Under the pieces are notes generated by a model. That model saw only the letters and a program-made list of their open reading frames with translations. It was not told the origin of the DNA and did not search any database. Below, one piece after another: positions 8,944 through 18,232 of a DNA stretch of 64,000 bases. The DNA lies in the NCBI GenBank assembly GCA_025451845.1, contig JANWJS010000033.1:164245-228244 (forward strand). The letters are read 5' to 3'. Source of the stretch: Steroidobacteraceae bacterium (lineage in GTDB: Bacteria; Pseudomonadota; Gammaproteobacteria; Steroidobacterales; Steroidobacteraceae). The translations under genes and the position numbers were made by a program. Every line of letters starts with the position of its first letter. Position 1 is the stretch's first letter.

Positions 8944-9132
8944 ATGTCAGTCATCCGATTCATTGCCCGAGGTAGTTGCCTGCTCAGCCTGATCGCCATG
9001 CTGGCGGGCTGCATCATCGCTCCCGGCCCGCGCGGAGGCTATCACGAAGGCTATTACGATCGTCCGCACCACCGGTACTGGCACGATCACCACTGGCGCG
9101 AGTGCCACGAGCGCGACCCGTACTGCCGCTGA
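8944..9132 (+). CDS. Small histidine-rich lipoprotein
   Basis: A 62-residue protein starting MSVIRFIARGSC with a lipobox LAGC at about residues 19-22, so it should be lipidated and anchored in the envelope. The mature part is short and rich in His, Tyr and acidic residues (YYDRPHHRYWHDHHWRECHE), which could bind metal. The more upstream start at 8866 would bury the signal peptide. Similar tiny His-rich lipoproteins occur in many proteobacteria without known function. It follows the LysR gene on the same strand by about 135 bp. Confidence 0.7.
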   Translation: MSVIRFIARGSCLLSLIAMLAGCIIAPGPRGGYHEGYYDRPHHRYWHDHHWRECHERDPYCR

Positions 9133-9156
9133 GGCAGCAGCGGGCGCCGCGCGCGA

Positions 9157-9618
9157 TCAGTCTCTTCCCGAGTGACCGAAGCCGCCGGCACCGCGGGTGC
9201 TGTCCTCGAAGGACGCGACGACTTCGAGGGCCACTTGCACCACGGGCACGACAACGAGCTGAGCGATGCGTTCGCCAGGTCGGATCGTGAATGGCTCACG
9301 TCCCCTGTTCCAGCAGGACACCATGAGTTGGCCCTGGTAGTCGGAGTCGATGAGGCCGACGAGGTTGCCCAACACGATCCCGTGTTTGTGGCCCAGACCT
9401 GACCGCGGCAGGATCACAGCCGCCAGCCCGGGATCATCCAGATGAATGGCCACGCCTGTCGGGATCAGCTCGGCGCGGCCGGGCTGGAGATCGAGCGGCG
9501 CATCGAGGCAGGCGCGCAGATCCAGCCCTGCCGAGCCCGAAGTCGCGTACGTCGGCAGCGGAAACTCCGTGCCGACGCGCCGGTCGAAAATCCTGATTTT
9601 GAGGGGCCGTGTCGTCAT
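9157..9618 (-). CDS. dut: Deoxyuridine 5'-triphosphate nucleotidohydrolase
   Basis: A 153-residue dUTPase, which hydrolyses dUTP to dUMP and keeps uracil out of DNA. The trimeric-dUTPase motifs appear in order: [43 protein letters not shown] and the C-terminal flexible loop [10 protein letters not shown]. Length is normal for the family. Its ATG overlaps the coaBC stop by four bases. The coaBC-dut pairing is conserved in many gammaproteobacteria. Confidence 0.97.
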   Translation of the reverse strand: MTTRPLKIRIFDRRVGTEFPLPTYATSGSAGLDLRACLDAPLDLQPGRAELIPTGVAIHLDDPGLAAVILPRSGLGHKHGIVLGNLVGLIDSDYQGQLMVSCWNRGREPFTIRPGERIAQLVVVPVVQVALEVVASFEDSTRGAGGFGHSGRD

Positions 9619-10841
9619 GCCTGCGCCGAATCGCGCTGCGCCGTGCCCGCGCGGGACGCGGCGTACGATTCGGCGATGAGGCGGACCAGCTCACGGGCCA
9701 GGGAAACCTTCGTGCCGTGGCCGAGGTCGCGGCGCGCGTTGCGCCAGAGGACGATGAGACGATTGTCCTCGCACTCGAAGACTTTGTTGTCGCCCACCTC
9801 GTTGGCCGCGATCATGTCGAGGTTTTTCTTGAGGAGCTTGGCGCGCGCGTTCTGCTCGACCGATTCCGTCTCCGCCGCAAAGCCCACTACGAAAGGCCGG
9901 CCGGCGCGCGCAGCCACGGTCGCCAACACGTCGGGGGTACGCTCCATGTTGAGGTCGAGGGTATTGGCGGTCTTCTTGATCTTCTGGCCGTGAGGATTCG
10001 CGGGCCGGTAGTCGGCTACCGCCGCCGTCGAAATGAAGATGTCGGCATCCGCCACTTCCCGCAGTACGGCGGTCAGCATGCTGTCCGCGTTTTCTACGTC
10101 GACCCGCCGCACGCCGGAGGGAGTTGGAAGGCTGACAGGCCCGGCGACGAGGACGACCTCGGCCCCCGCTTCGCGTGCGGCCTGCGCGACCGCGAAGCCC
10201 ATCTTGCCGGAGCTGCGGTTGCTGATGAAGCGCACGGGGTCGATCCGCTCGCGCGTGGGACCCGCGGTGATGAGCACCCGCCGGCCCTGGAGCGGACCGC
10301 TGCGCGGCAGCAGCATATCGACGCGGTCGGCGATCTCGAGCGGCTCCAGCATCCGCCCCTCGCCGACTTCGCCGCAGGCCTGCTCGCCCTCTGCGGGCCC
10401 CAGCACCTGAACGCCTCGTTGGCGAAGCGTCGCGACGTTCGCCGCCGTGGCGGCGTTGCCCCACATGATGCGGTTCATGGCGGGCGCGACGGCGATCGGC
10501 GACTGCGTGGCCAGGCATAGCGTGGCGAGCAGGTCATTCGCGTGCCCGCCGGCCAGACGGGCCAGGAAATCGGCGCTGGCCGGAGCAACGAGCACCAGCT
10601 CCGCCCAGCGCGCGAGCTCGATGTGTCCCATGGCCGCTTCCGCCGCCGCATCCCAGAGCTCGGCGCGCACGGTACGGCCGGAAAGGGCCTGGAAGGTCAT
10701 CGGGCCCACGAACTCCCGGGCCGCGGCCGTCATGACGACCTGCACCTCGGCGCCGCGCTCGTGCAGCCGCCGTACCAGATCCGCGGCCTTATAGGCGGCA
10801 ATACCGCCGGTCACGCCGAGCAGGATGCGTTTGCCTTGCAT
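9615..10841 (-). CDS. coaBC: Bifunctional phosphopantothenoylcysteine decarboxylase/synthetase
   Basis: A 408-residue bifunctional coenzyme A biosynthesis enzyme. The N-terminal half is the flavin-dependent CoaC decarboxylase ([11 protein letters not shown] at the start, [10 protein letters not shown] near residue 105). The C-terminal half is the CoaB ligase ([27 protein letters not shown], then [10 protein letters not shown]). The start at 10841 places the FMN-binding motif close to the N-terminus as in family members. A promoter-like pair lies directly upstream. First gene of the coaBC-dut unit. Confidence 0.97.
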   Translation of the reverse strand: MQGKRILLGVTGGIAAYKAADLVRRLHERGAEVQVVMTAAAREFVGPMTFQALSGRTVRAELWDAAAEAAMGHIELARWAELVLVAPASADFLARLAGGHANDLLATLCLATQSPIAVAPAMNRIMWGNAATAANVATLRQRGVQVLGPAEGEQACGEVGEGRMLEPLEIADRVDMLLPRSGPLQGRRVLITAGPTRERIDPVRFISNRSSGKMGFAVAQAAREAGAEVVLVAGPVSLPTPSGVRRVDVENADSMLTAVLREVADADIFISTAAVADYRPANPHGQKIKKTANTLDLNMERTPDVLATVAARAGRPFVVGFAAETESVEQNARAKLLKKNLDMIAANEVGDNKVFECEDNRLIVLWRNARRDLGHGTKVSLARELVRLIAESYAASRAGTAQRDSAQA

Positions 10842-10847
10842 GACCGG

Positions 10848-10877
10848 ATTATCAGTCGCCGCTCCCCGACGGCGCAA
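10848..10877 (-). promoter_or_regulatory. Candidate sigma-70 promoter of coaBC, possibly leaderless
   Basis: On the minus strand TTGCGC and GATAAT are separated by 18 bases. GATAAT ends only six bases before the coaBC ATG, so transcription would begin at or next to the start codon. The -35 match is modest (4 of 6). Confidence 0.45.
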
Positions 10878-11067
10878 ACGAACGCATCAGAAAAAATTCC
10901 AGGGAGCGATTTTGAGGGCCCAAAGCGCCGGGCCCCGCGGGGCGACGCCCAGGAAGGGGCGCGCAAATGCGGCCTTTCTCCCCAAAGAGCCGCCATTGAC
11001 CCCCTCGCCCGGGCCCCACCCGCCGCGCCATCATGGCCGCGGTGACCGGGTAAGCACAGGAGGCCCC

Positions 11068-11796
11068 ATGGAACTTACAGCGAGCACGGCCGGCGAAGCC
11101 GGTACTTTGAACGGGGCCGGCGCCCTTACCATCCGGGAATGGCCGGAAGCGGAGCGTCCCCGGGAGAAGCTGCTCGCCCGCGGCGCCCACGCGCTTTCGG
11201 ACGCGGAGCTGCTCGCCCTGCTCCTCGGCTCGGGGATCCCCGGCTGCTCGGCCGTCGCCATGGCCCGCTCCCTCCTCAAGGACTTCGGCTGCCTGCGGGA
11301 GCTGCTGAACGCGCGCCTCACTCGCTGGCGGCGCAAAGGCATAGGCTCGGCCCGCTACGCCGCCGTGCAGGCCGCCGTGGAGCTGGCGAAGCGGCATCTG
11401 CTCGAAGAGATGCGCATCGGCTCACCGCTCACGACCCCCCAGGCGACCTACCGCTATCTACACGCGCAGCTGCGCGATCGCCCCTACGAGATTTTCTGCT
11501 GCCTCTATCTGGACAACCGGCACCGCCTGATCGCCTTCGAGGAGCTTTTCCGCGGCACCGTTGACTGCGCGCAAGTGCACCCGCGAGAAGTGCTGCGTCA
11601 GGCCCTGCTGCACAACGCGACATCCCTGATCGTCGCGCACAACCACCCCTCCGGTTCTCTGGAGCCCAGCCCGGCGGATGACTTCATCACCCGCCGTCTC
11701 AAGGATCTCCTGGCTCTCATGGATGTGCGCCTGGTCGATCACATCATCGTCGGCGACAGCCGGTGCTACTCCTTCGCCGAGCACGGGCTGCTCTAG
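11068..11796 (+). CDS. radC: RadC/MPN-domain protein
   Basis: A 242-residue RadC-family protein. The N-terminal part contains the RadC helical region (REKLLARGAHALSDAELLALLLGSG), and the C-terminal half is the MPN/JAMM-like domain with GTVDCAQVHPREVLRQAL and the metal motif AHNHPSGSLEPSPAD. RadC is no longer regarded as a core repair protein and its biochemical role is unsettled. The ATG at 11068 follows CACAGGAGG. It is divergent from coaBC, a common arrangement, and lies upstream of rpmBG as in many gammaproteobacteria, although other genes intervene here. Confidence 0.95.
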   Translation: MELTASTAGEAGTLNGAGALTIREWPEAERPREKLLARGAHALSDAELLALLLGSGIPGCSAVAMARSLLKDFGCLRELLNARLTRWRRKGIGSARYAAVQAAVELAKRHLLEEMRIGSPLTTPQATYRYLHAQLRDRPYEIFCCLYLDNRHRLIAFEELFRGTVDCAQVHPREVLRQALLHNATSLIVAHNHPSGSLEPSPADDFITRRLKDLLALMDVRLVDHIIVGDSRCYSFAEHGLL

Positions 11797-11900
11797 GGCC
11801 ATAGCGCCGGACGCCCGTACCGCGTTTCGCTGTCGGGTTTGCCGCGCCGAATCCGATCTACTGGATGGAGCTCCAAATCGAATAAAGGGAGGGCCCATCC

Positions 11901-13397
11901 TTGAACCCCATGAGATTCACGCGCGCCCGAAAAGCGCTCGCGGCATCGATCGCCGCATTCATCGTCGCTCCCGGCTACGCCGATCCCGCACACCTGCGCG
12001 CCAGCATCGTCGTTGCGCCGGACCCTCACGGTCTGATGGGCACCCTGAAAATCGACGGGCCGATCGATCGCAGCGGGCCATTCTTCCAAAGCCTGGGCAC
12101 GAACGGACGCAGCTGCGCCACCTGTCATGATCCTGAGGAGGCGATGAGCTTCACTCCCGCGCACGCCGACATGATCTTCGCCACGAGCCGCGGCAAGGAT
12201 CCGCTGTTCGCATCCGTAGACGGCGCGAACTGCGACAGCGTCGCGGCCAGAGACCGTGCCGGCCACAGCTTGATTCTGCAGAATGGGCTGCTGCGCATCG
12301 CGCTTCCCGTGCCTCCGAACGCGGAATTCTCGATTTCGGTCGTCAGCGACCCATACGGCTGCGCACTGCGCATCGACCCCAAGACGCACGTCCTGACCGT
12401 ATCCGTCTACAGGCGTCCTCTCCCGGCTACCAATCTGTCATTTCTCAGTGCTGTGATGTCCGACGGCCGTGAAACCATCGCGCCGCTGACCAACGGAGCC
12501 AGCTACTCGGCCAACCTGCGTGCCGACCTGACTCAGCAGGCGATCGATGCCACGACAGGACATGCTCAGGCCACCTCTGCGCCCACGCCGGGGCAGGCCG
12601 ACGGCATCGTCGACTTCGAGCTCGCTCTGTATACGGCGCAACTGTGGGATCATCGGGCGGGTCCGCTGGATGGCCGCGGGACTTCCGGTGGCCCGATCCA
12701 CCTTGCGGCGCAGTCCTATTATCCCGGCATCAACGACACTCTCGGTCAGGATCCGAATGGAATCCCGTTCGATCCGGGTGCGATGACGCTGTATGGCAGC
12801 TGGGCACAGACTCCGTCCGTGTCAGGCCCTGACATCGAGAATCGCGGCGCCCGCGCCAGGATCGCCGCTGGCGAGCTGCTGTTCGACACTGCACCGCTCA
12901 CCATCACCCATGTGCGCGGCCTCAACGACAATCCCGCGCTCGGCCAACCGGCCTCGTTCAAAGGGACTTGCACGACGTGTCACGACGCACCGAACGTGGG
13001 CAATCACTCGCTGCCACTGCCGCTCGACATCGGCACCAGCCATACGGGGAATCCTTCATTCGAATCCGATCCGGTCATCGCGTCGGCCGTGAGCCAGCTC
13101 TCGATGCCAAACCTGCCCGTCTTCCTGATCTCCGGCTGTCCGGACCCTTTCAGCCCAGGTCAGAGCACCTCCTTTTACACGACCGATCCGGCCCGCGCGC
13201 TGATCACGGGTCACTGCAGCGACTTCAATCGCGTCAAGGGACCGATCCTGCGCGGGCTCGCCGCGCGGGCGCCCTACTTTCACAACGGTGCTGCGGCGAC
13301 GCTGCGCGAGGTAGTGAGCTTCTACGATCAGCGGTTCCAGATGGGACTGACGAAGGCGCAAAAGGAGGAGCTCGCCGCGTTCCTCAATTCGCTATAG
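11901..13397 (+). CDS. Dihaem cytochrome c, MauG/cytochrome c peroxidase-like
   Basis: A 498-residue exported dihaem protein. A signal peptide ends near AFIVAPGYADP. Haem motifs are C72-A-T-C75-H76 and C357-T-T-C360-H361. The C-terminal RGLAARAPYFHNGAAATLREVV block is typical of the MauG/CcpA superfamily, and LSMPNLPVF may supply an axial Met. Length exceeds usual CcpA (about 330) because of the long spacing between haems. The TTG at 11901 has GGGAGGG seven bases before it; the ATG at 11910 is the alternative. Likely a periplasmic peroxidase or protein-modifying oxidase. Ends overlapping the convergent kinase gene by 14 bp. Confidence 0.82.
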   Translation: MNPMRFTRARKALAASIAAFIVAPGYADPAHLRASIVVAPDPHGLMGTLKIDGPIDRSGPFFQSLGTNGRSCATCHDPEEAMSFTPAHADMIFATSRGKDPLFASVDGANCDSVAARDRAGHSLILQNGLLRIALPVPPNAEFSISVVSDPYGCALRIDPKTHVLTVSVYRRPLPATNLSFLSAVMSDGRETIAPLTNGASYSANLRADLTQQAIDATTGHAQATSAPTPGQADGIVDFELALYTAQLWDHRAGPLDGRGTSGGPIHLAAQSYYPGINDTLGQDPNGIPFDPGAMTLYGSWAQTPSVSGPDIENRGARARIAAGELLFDTAPLTITHVRGLNDNPALGQPASFKGTCTTCHDAPNVGNHSLPLPLDIGTSHTGNPSFESDPVIASAVSQLSMPNLPVFLISGCPDPFSPGQSTSFYTTDPARALITGHCSDFNRVKGPILRGLAARAPYFHNGAAATLREVVSFYDQRFQMGLTKAQKEELAAFLNSL

Positions 13398-16074
13398 CGG
13401 CCCGAGCCGCGACGACGAGGGGCTGCGCCGGGAGGAGATTCGCCTCGAGATGACGGAGCGCCGCGCGTGCGTCGGCCGCCGCCGCGTCGGCCTGGCCAAG
13501 CGCCTTCTCCGCCTGCGCGCGCGCGAGCAATGCCTCGCCAACCCACGCCGATGACGTGTCGTCAACGGCAGCGGCGTTCGCCAGCGCGACGGCGCTCGCT
13601 GCATATCTGGCGGCATTCGCATAGTCGCCGTTCTGCATCGCGGCTCGAGCGGTCAGCACCTCGAGGTCGTAGCTGTCCGGGTTGATGGGCTGGCGGCGCG
13701 CGGCTATCAGGCTGCGCGCGATACCGAGGCGGTGCGATGCGGCATCGATGCGACCGTGTGCAAGGTCCAGGCGCGCATGGACGAGAAGCAAGCGGACCGC
13801 TTCGGCGCTCTGGTTCCCGGCTGCGAGTGCGTGGGTTTCGCCCGATGCGAGCGCTGCCCAGCGGGAGTCCGCCGCGGCCAGTTCGTTGCGCTCGAGGGCC
13901 GAAATCACGGTCATCGCAGGATAGAAGGTCTGCGAGGCGAGGTATCCGGCCGCGCCGGCCGCCTGCGTGGCGCGCACCAGCTGCGCATCGGCTGTTGGAT
14001 CACCGGCCAGGGTTGCGGCCGCCGCCCGACAACCGGCCACATAAAAGGGAGGCTCGAACCCGGGATCCCCGCGGCGCGCACCCGTCAGCGCCTGGTCGAT
14101 CAACCGTACGGCCTGCTGCGGCTGGCCACCACCGACTAGGGCGCGACAGGCGTTGGACAGCATCGCCCAATAGGAGGAGGTATCGGATCGCCCGATCTCC
14201 CGCATCAGCGTGAGCAGATCGCGCATGACCCACCAGCCGCCGCGATAATCGCCGGCGAAAATCAGCGCTCTGCCGAGATTGTTGGTCGTGCTCGTGTAAC
14301 GCGATGCCGCATACATCCCCGCGTCGACGAGCATCTGCTGCGCTGCCCTCTCACGCGCGACAGCTTGGCCATAGTCTCCCTGGGCTTGCCACACGAGCGC
14401 CGCGGAATCGGCGCACGCGGCGACGATGCGGGGCCCCGGGGAATCGACTCGTCGCAGATTTTCGCGACCCACCGCCAGAGAGGTCCGCGCGCCGGCGAGA
14501 TCCCCGGCGAGCACCAGGTCCGCGGCATGGTCGCAGGCAAATTGCGCGGTGATGATGGGATCGTGCACCCGGCTGTTGATCGCCTCGACTTCGCGGAGCA
14601 CGGCCGCGGCGGCGCGGTACTCGCCGATGTCGATATAGCGGCCGGACACATCGACGAGCAGCCACGCGGCGAGCACGGGTGACTTGGCGTAGCGTCGTGC
14701 TATGAACCTGCGGGCGCGGTCGAGGCGATCGCGCACGAGGTCGCCCGGGATGCGGCTCAGGCTATCGCCGATCACGAATTCGGTGAGATCGGCCTGGGCT
14801 TGCGCGCGCTGCGCCTGCGAGAGAGCGTAATCCCGCTGGGACCGGGCTTCGAGCATCTGCGCGAGCGCGAACACGCTCGTACCGATCAGCGCCAGTGCGA
14901 TGAGCATTGCGGAGGCGACTCCGCCCCGATGGCGGCGGACGAATCGGACGGCACGGTAGCCGACGGTGTAGGGCCGCGCCTGAACCGGCTCGTGCGCCAG
15001 AAAGCGCCGCAGGTCGCTGGCAAAGTCTCCGACGCTCTCGTAGCGATCTCCCGCGTCTTTTTCGAGCGCCTTGGCGAGGATGTTGTCCAGGTCTCCGAGC
15101 GTACGGCGGCGGCCTGACTGAGCAGTGGCCGCCACGGAGGCGCGCAGCGGCTGTGTTGTGAGTGTCGCGTACATCAGCTCCGCATCAGTTGCGGCTGTCG
15201 TGCTCCCGGCGAACGGGTGTCTGCCGACGAGGAGCTCGTAGAGCATCGTGCCGAGGGCGTAAACGTCGGTCGCCGTAGTGACGGGATTTCCCAGCAATTG
15301 CTCGGGCGCCGCGTAGCGTGGCGTGAGGCCTTGCAGCATCGTGCGCGTCGGTGCCGCCTCTGAGCTCGCATCCACGAGCTTAGCGATACCAAAGTCAAGA
15401 AGCTTCACCGTCCCTTGTTGCGTGACCAGCACGTTCGAAGGCTTCAAATCCCGATGAACGATCAGGTGGCGATGCGCGTGCGCGACGGCGTCCGTCACGT
15501 CGAGGATGAGTCTGATCCGCGCCTCTGCGTCCAGCGCGCCATGGGCGCAGTACGCGTCGATGGGTCTTCCCTCCACGTACTCGAGGACGAGATACGGTTG
15601 TCCATCTTCGAGGACTCCGGCGTCGATCAGGCGCGCAATATTGGGATGATCGAGCCTCGCAAGCAGGCGTCCCTCGAGCAGGAAATGCTGCTCCCCGGCC
15701 CGCCCGCGCCAGGCAAGATGCAACATTTTGATGGCGACGGAGGCGTCATAGCGACCGTCCGTCCTCTTTGCCCGCCAAACGCTTCCCATGCCGCCGCGGC
15801 CTATCTCGGCCTCGATCACGTATGGACCGATACATCGCCCGAGGAGCGCAGTCGTGGCCGGCGGAGGTTGCGGGAGCGGCAGCGGTGTTCCCAGGAAGCC
15901 GGCAAACCGGTCATCCTGCCTGGCGCGGAGCAGGCAGCCGACCTCGGCGGCGGCCGCCGGATCGTCTCGCTCCAGAGCGGTCAGATAGCCCGGCCATTGG
16001 TCCTCGGGGAGCTCGAAGAGTCGATCGAGGTGGCCGCTCAGCCGTCGCCAGCGCTCGCTGTCGAGGTTCGACAC
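13384..16074 (-). CDS. Transmembrane Ser/Thr protein kinase with TPR-like C-terminal region
   Basis: An 896-residue Hanks-type kinase. The kinase domain spans about residues 84-360: glycine loop GRGGMG (92-97), Lys116, HRDLKPSN (207-214, catalytic Asp209), DFG (227-229) and AAPEQ. A single transmembrane helix at about 385-405 (GGVASAMLIALALIGTSVFA) is followed by about 490 residues of helical TPR-like repeats, predicted to be extracytoplasmic. The GTG start lies 3 bp after the stop of an ECF sigma gene, forming a two-gene operon. Such sigma-kinase pairs are frequent in Xanthomonadales relatives. The signal and substrates are unknown. Confidence 0.88.
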   Translation of the reverse strand: MSNLDSERWRRLSGHLDRLFELPEDQWPGYLTALERDDPAAAAEVGCLLRARQDDRFAGFLGTPLPLPQPPPATTALLGRCIGPYVIEAEIGRGGMGSVWRAKRTDGRYDASVAIKMLHLAWRGRAGEQHFLLEGRLLARLDHPNIARLIDAGVLEDGQPYLVLEYVEGRPIDAYCAHGALDAEARIRLILDVTDAVAHAHRHLIVHRDLKPSNVLVTQQGTVKLLDFGIAKLVDASSEAAPTRTMLQGLTPRYAAPEQLLGNPVTTATDVYALGTMLYELLVGRHPFAGSTTAATDAELMYATLTTQPLRASVAATAQSGRRRTLGDLDNILAKALEKDAGDRYESVGDFASDLRRFLAHEPVQARPYTVGYRAVRFVRRHRGGVASAMLIALALIGTSVFALAQMLEARSQRDYALSQAQRAQAQADLTEFVIGDSLSRIPGDLVRDRLDRARRFIARRYAKSPVLAAWLLVDVSGRYIDIGEYRAAAAVLREVEAINSRVHDPIITAQFACDHAADLVLAGDLAGARTSLAVGRENLRRVDSPGPRIVAACADSAALVWQAQGDYGQAVARERAAQQMLVDAGMYAASRYTSTTNNLGRALIFAGDYRGGWWVMRDLLTLMREIGRSDTSSYWAMLSNACRALVGGGQPQQAVRLIDQALTGARRGDPGFEPPFYVAGCRAAAATLAGDPTADAQLVRATQAAGAAGYLASQTFYPAMTVISALERNELAAADSRWAALASGETHALAAGNQSAEAVRLLLVHARLDLAHGRIDAASHRLGIARSLIAARRQPINPDSYDLEVLTARAAMQNGDYANAARYAASAVALANAAAVDDTSSAWVGEALLARAQAEKALGQADAAAADARAALRHLEANLLPAQPLVVAARAAIAN

Positions 16075-16077
16075 CGT

Positions 16078-16638
16078 TCAATCTCCCGCTTCGAGATCGC
16101 GGAATAGCAGGAGGCGCGCCTTTTCCCAGTCGCGCTGCACGGTGCGCTCCGAGGTTGCACGAACGCGCGCAATCTCGGCGAACGAGAAGCCGCAGAAGTA
16201 CTTGAGGTCGACGACTTCCGCGAGACGCGGATCCAGTCGCGCCAGCTCATCCAGCGCGTCCGAGAGCCGCGTCAGCTCCGCGGCATCTGCCACCTCTTGG
16301 CCAATCGTCGTGCTGAGCTGTGTGATCTCGAACCCGGCACCCCGCTTCAGAGCCTGCTGCCGCCGGGCGAAATCGATGAGCAATCCGCGCATGGCGCGCG
16401 CGGTGTATCCGAGGAACTTGCCGCGCTCCTCGAAGGCGACTCCCGGCCGCCCGGCAAGGTTGAGGTACGCCTCGTGAACGAGCGTCGTGGGACTTACGCC
16501 CATGCCCGGAAAGCGCCTGAGCTCCCGCTCGGCGAGGTTGCGCAGCTGCGCATAAGAAGTGGCGAAGAGCTTTTTGTCGTCCCCGGTACCGGGCCGCTGG
16601 TCCGCCACAGCTTGCCCGCCCCGCATGTCGTCGCTCAT
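16078..16638 (-). CDS. ECF sigma factor of the kinase-associated type
   Basis: A 186-residue ECF sigma factor. Region 2 includes SPTTLVHEAYLNLAG and FLGYTARAMRGLLIDFARRQQA. Region 4 includes LAEVVDLKYFCGFSFAEIARVRATSERTVQRDWEKARLLL, a helix-turn-helix for the -35 element. The SPTTLVHEAYL wording is the signature of the ECF subfamily (TIGR02999-like) found beside Hanks-type kinases. The start at 16638 is the internal Met; a start at 16662 would add eight residues and is also possible. No anti-sigma gene is adjacent, so the co-transcribed kinase may control it. Confidence 0.88.
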   Translation of the reverse strand: MSDDMRGGQAVADQRPGTGDDKKLFATSYAQLRNLAERELRRFPGMGVSPTTLVHEAYLNLAGRPGVAFEERGKFLGYTARAMRGLLIDFARRQQALKRGAGFEITQLSTTIGQEVADAAELTRLSDALDELARLDPRLAEVVDLKYFCGFSFAEIARVRATSERTVQRDWEKARLLLFRDLEAGD

Positions 16639-16723
16639 TTCGGCCCCCGCGCGAGACCCCACGGGACAGCCGACAATATGCTCAAAAGGCGTGCCCCCTG
16701 CAACAATTGGACGGCTGCGAGGC

Positions 16724-16752
16724 TTGTTCCGGTTGCGTGAGGCTGGTATAAA
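16724..16752 (+). promoter_or_regulatory. Candidate sigma-70 promoter for rpmBG
   Basis: TTGTTC at 16724-16729 and TATAAA at 16747-16752 are separated by 17 bases, the optimal spacing. Transcription would begin near 16759, giving a leader of about 60 nt to rpmB. Confidence 0.65.
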
Positions 16753-16819
16753 GCTCGGCTCGCGCGAGGCGGCCGCAGCTGCCCCGCACCCAAGTAGCTG
16801 AATTTCAAGGGCGATTCAT

Positions 16820-17056
16820 ATGTCGCGCGTCTGCGAGATCACCGGGAAAGGCCCGGCCGTCGGAAACCGCGTCTCCCACGCGAACAACAAGAAGCGCCGC
16901 CGCTTCCTGCCGAACCTGCACACCCAGCGGTTCTGGCTGGAAACCGAGAAGCGGTGGGTTTCGCTGCGCGTGTCCACCCACGGCATGCGCACGATCGAGA
17001 AGAAGGGCATCGACAAGGTCGTTGCCGAGCTCCGTGCCCAAGGCCGGAAGGTCTGA
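16820..17056 (+). CDS. rpmB: 50S ribosomal protein L28
   Basis: A 78-residue L28, a component of the large ribosomal subunit. It begins [12 protein letters not shown] and contains [13 protein letters not shown] and [14 protein letters not shown], all typical of the family. Only one cysteine is present, so this is the form without the four-cysteine zinc site. It is followed by rpmG after 10 bases, as in most gammaproteobacteria, and preceded by a good sigma-70-like promoter. Confidence 0.98.
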   Translation: MSRVCEITGKGPAVGNRVSHANNKKRRRFLPNLHTQRFWLETEKRWVSLRVSTHGMRTIEKKGIDKVVAELRAQGRKV

Positions 17057-17066
17057 AGGAGCCTCC

Positions 17067-17222
17067 ATGCGTGAGAAGGTCAAGCTACTCTCCTCTGCCG
17101 GTACCGGCCATTTCTACGTGACCACCAAAAACAAGCGCCTGCATCCCGATAAGCTCGAGGTGCGCAAGTTCGACCCGGTGGCGCGCAAGCACGTCCCCTA
17201 CAAAGAGACCAAGATCAAGTAA
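17067..17222 (+). CDS. rpmG: 50S ribosomal protein L33
   Basis: A 51-residue L33, starting [20 protein letters not shown] and ending VPYKETKIK. The start at 17067 is set by AAGGAG five bases upstream and by family length; the frame is open further upstream into rpmB. It lacks the CxxC zinc ribbon seen in zinc-binding paralogues, so it is the zinc-free type. Second gene of the rpmBG operon. Confidence 0.98.
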   Translation: MREKVKLLSSAGTGHFYVTTKNKRLHPDKLEVRKFDPVARKHVPYKETKIK

Positions 17223-17232
17223 CCCGGCCGCC

Positions 17233-17249
17233 CGCCCTGGGGCAGGGCG
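17233..17249 (+). terminator. Hairpin after rpmG
   Basis: CGCCCTG and CAGGGCG form a 7-bp stem with loop GGG, 10 bases after the rpmG stop. No T-tract follows, so termination may be weak or factor-dependent. Confidence 0.45.
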
Positions 17250-17308
17250 CGCCGGTCGACTCAATCTGGGATCACCCTCTGACCGAGTCGCCAAGCCCGT
17301 GGACGAGG

Positions 17309-18232
17309 CTAGGCGCGGGGCTCGATGCTGCGCAGATGACGGTGGGCGGAGATCCATGCCCCGAGCCATCCGAGCGCCATGCCGCCGCCGAAGAGCGCTG
17401 CAAGCACCTGACCTGACGGTCCCTGCAGCGCGTACCGGCTGCCATAAAGCTGCGCGAGTGTTGCCACGGACGGGTCCAGCACCAGCACCGCCGTTTCGAG
17501 GATCGCGGTGGCGAGCACCGCCCCCCCGATCCCGTAGAGCAGCCCCGTGTAGAGGAACGGCCGGCGTACGAAGGCGTTGGAGCCGCCCACGAGCTTCGTC
17601 ACCTCGATCTCCGCCCGGCGGTTGAGGATCTCCAGACGAATGGTGTTGCCGACGACCGCGAGCACCCCCGCGCCGAGCAGCACGGCGGCGACGAGCACCA
17701 GACGGCGCAGCACGGCCAGAATGGCATTGAAGCGCAGCACCCACTCCGTATCGAGCTGCACCACATCGACCTCCGGCCACGCGGCGAAATAGCGCCGCAA
17801 TGAATCGAGATCCGCCGCGCTGCTCGCCCCGCGGCGCGGCATGACGTGCAGCACGTTGGGCAGCGGGTTGGTTTGGAGCGCATCGAGCGCGGCGCCGAAA
17901 CCCGAGTACTTGCGAAACTCCGCAAGCCCCTCGTCCGCGGCGATGACGGTCACTTGCGCGACCTCCGGCCGCTCGCGCGCGTTGGCCGCGAGCTGCTGTG
18001 CCTTGGCCACCGGTAGCCCGGATTTGAGGTACACCGACATGTCGACGGCGTTGCTGAAGCCGCCCGTCGCCGTCTGCGCGTTGATCACGAAGAGCCCGAG
18101 CGCCGCCGGCAGCGCAAGCGCGAGTCCGATCACGAGCAGCGTCAGGACGGTCGCGAGCGGATTGCGCTTCAACCTGCCGAGGGAGCCAAGCAGAGCTTGC
18201 GCGTGGCGCGTGCCGAAGATCGCGGGATTCAT
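17309..18232 (-). CDS. ftsX: Cell division protein FtsX
   Basis: A 307-residue FtsX, the membrane subunit of the FtsEX complex that activates septal peptidoglycan hydrolysis. A cytoplasmic N-terminus (HAQALLGSLGRLKRNPLATVLT) leads to a first helix (LLVIGLALALPAALGLFVI). A periplasmic domain with YLKSGLPVAKAQQL and FRKYSGFGAALDAL follows, then three C-terminal helices and the NRRAEIEVTKLVGGSNAFVRRPFLY motif. The start codon overlaps the ftsE stop (ATGA). Last gene of ftsY-ftsE-ftsX. Confidence 0.96.
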   Translation of the reverse strand: MNPAIFGTRHAQALLGSLGRLKRNPLATVLTLLVIGLALALPAALGLFVINAQTATGGFSNAVDMSVYLKSGLPVAKAQQLAANARERPEVAQVTVIAADEGLAEFRKYSGFGAALDALQTNPLPNVLHVMPRRGASSAADLDSLRRYFAAWPEVDVVQLDTEWVLRFNAILAVLRRLVLVAAVLLGAGVLAVVGNTIRLEILNRRAEIEVTKLVGGSNAFVRRPFLYTGLLYGIGGAVLATAILETAVLVLDPSVATLAQLYGSRYALQGPSGQVLAALFGGGMALGWLGAWISAHRHLRSIEPRA

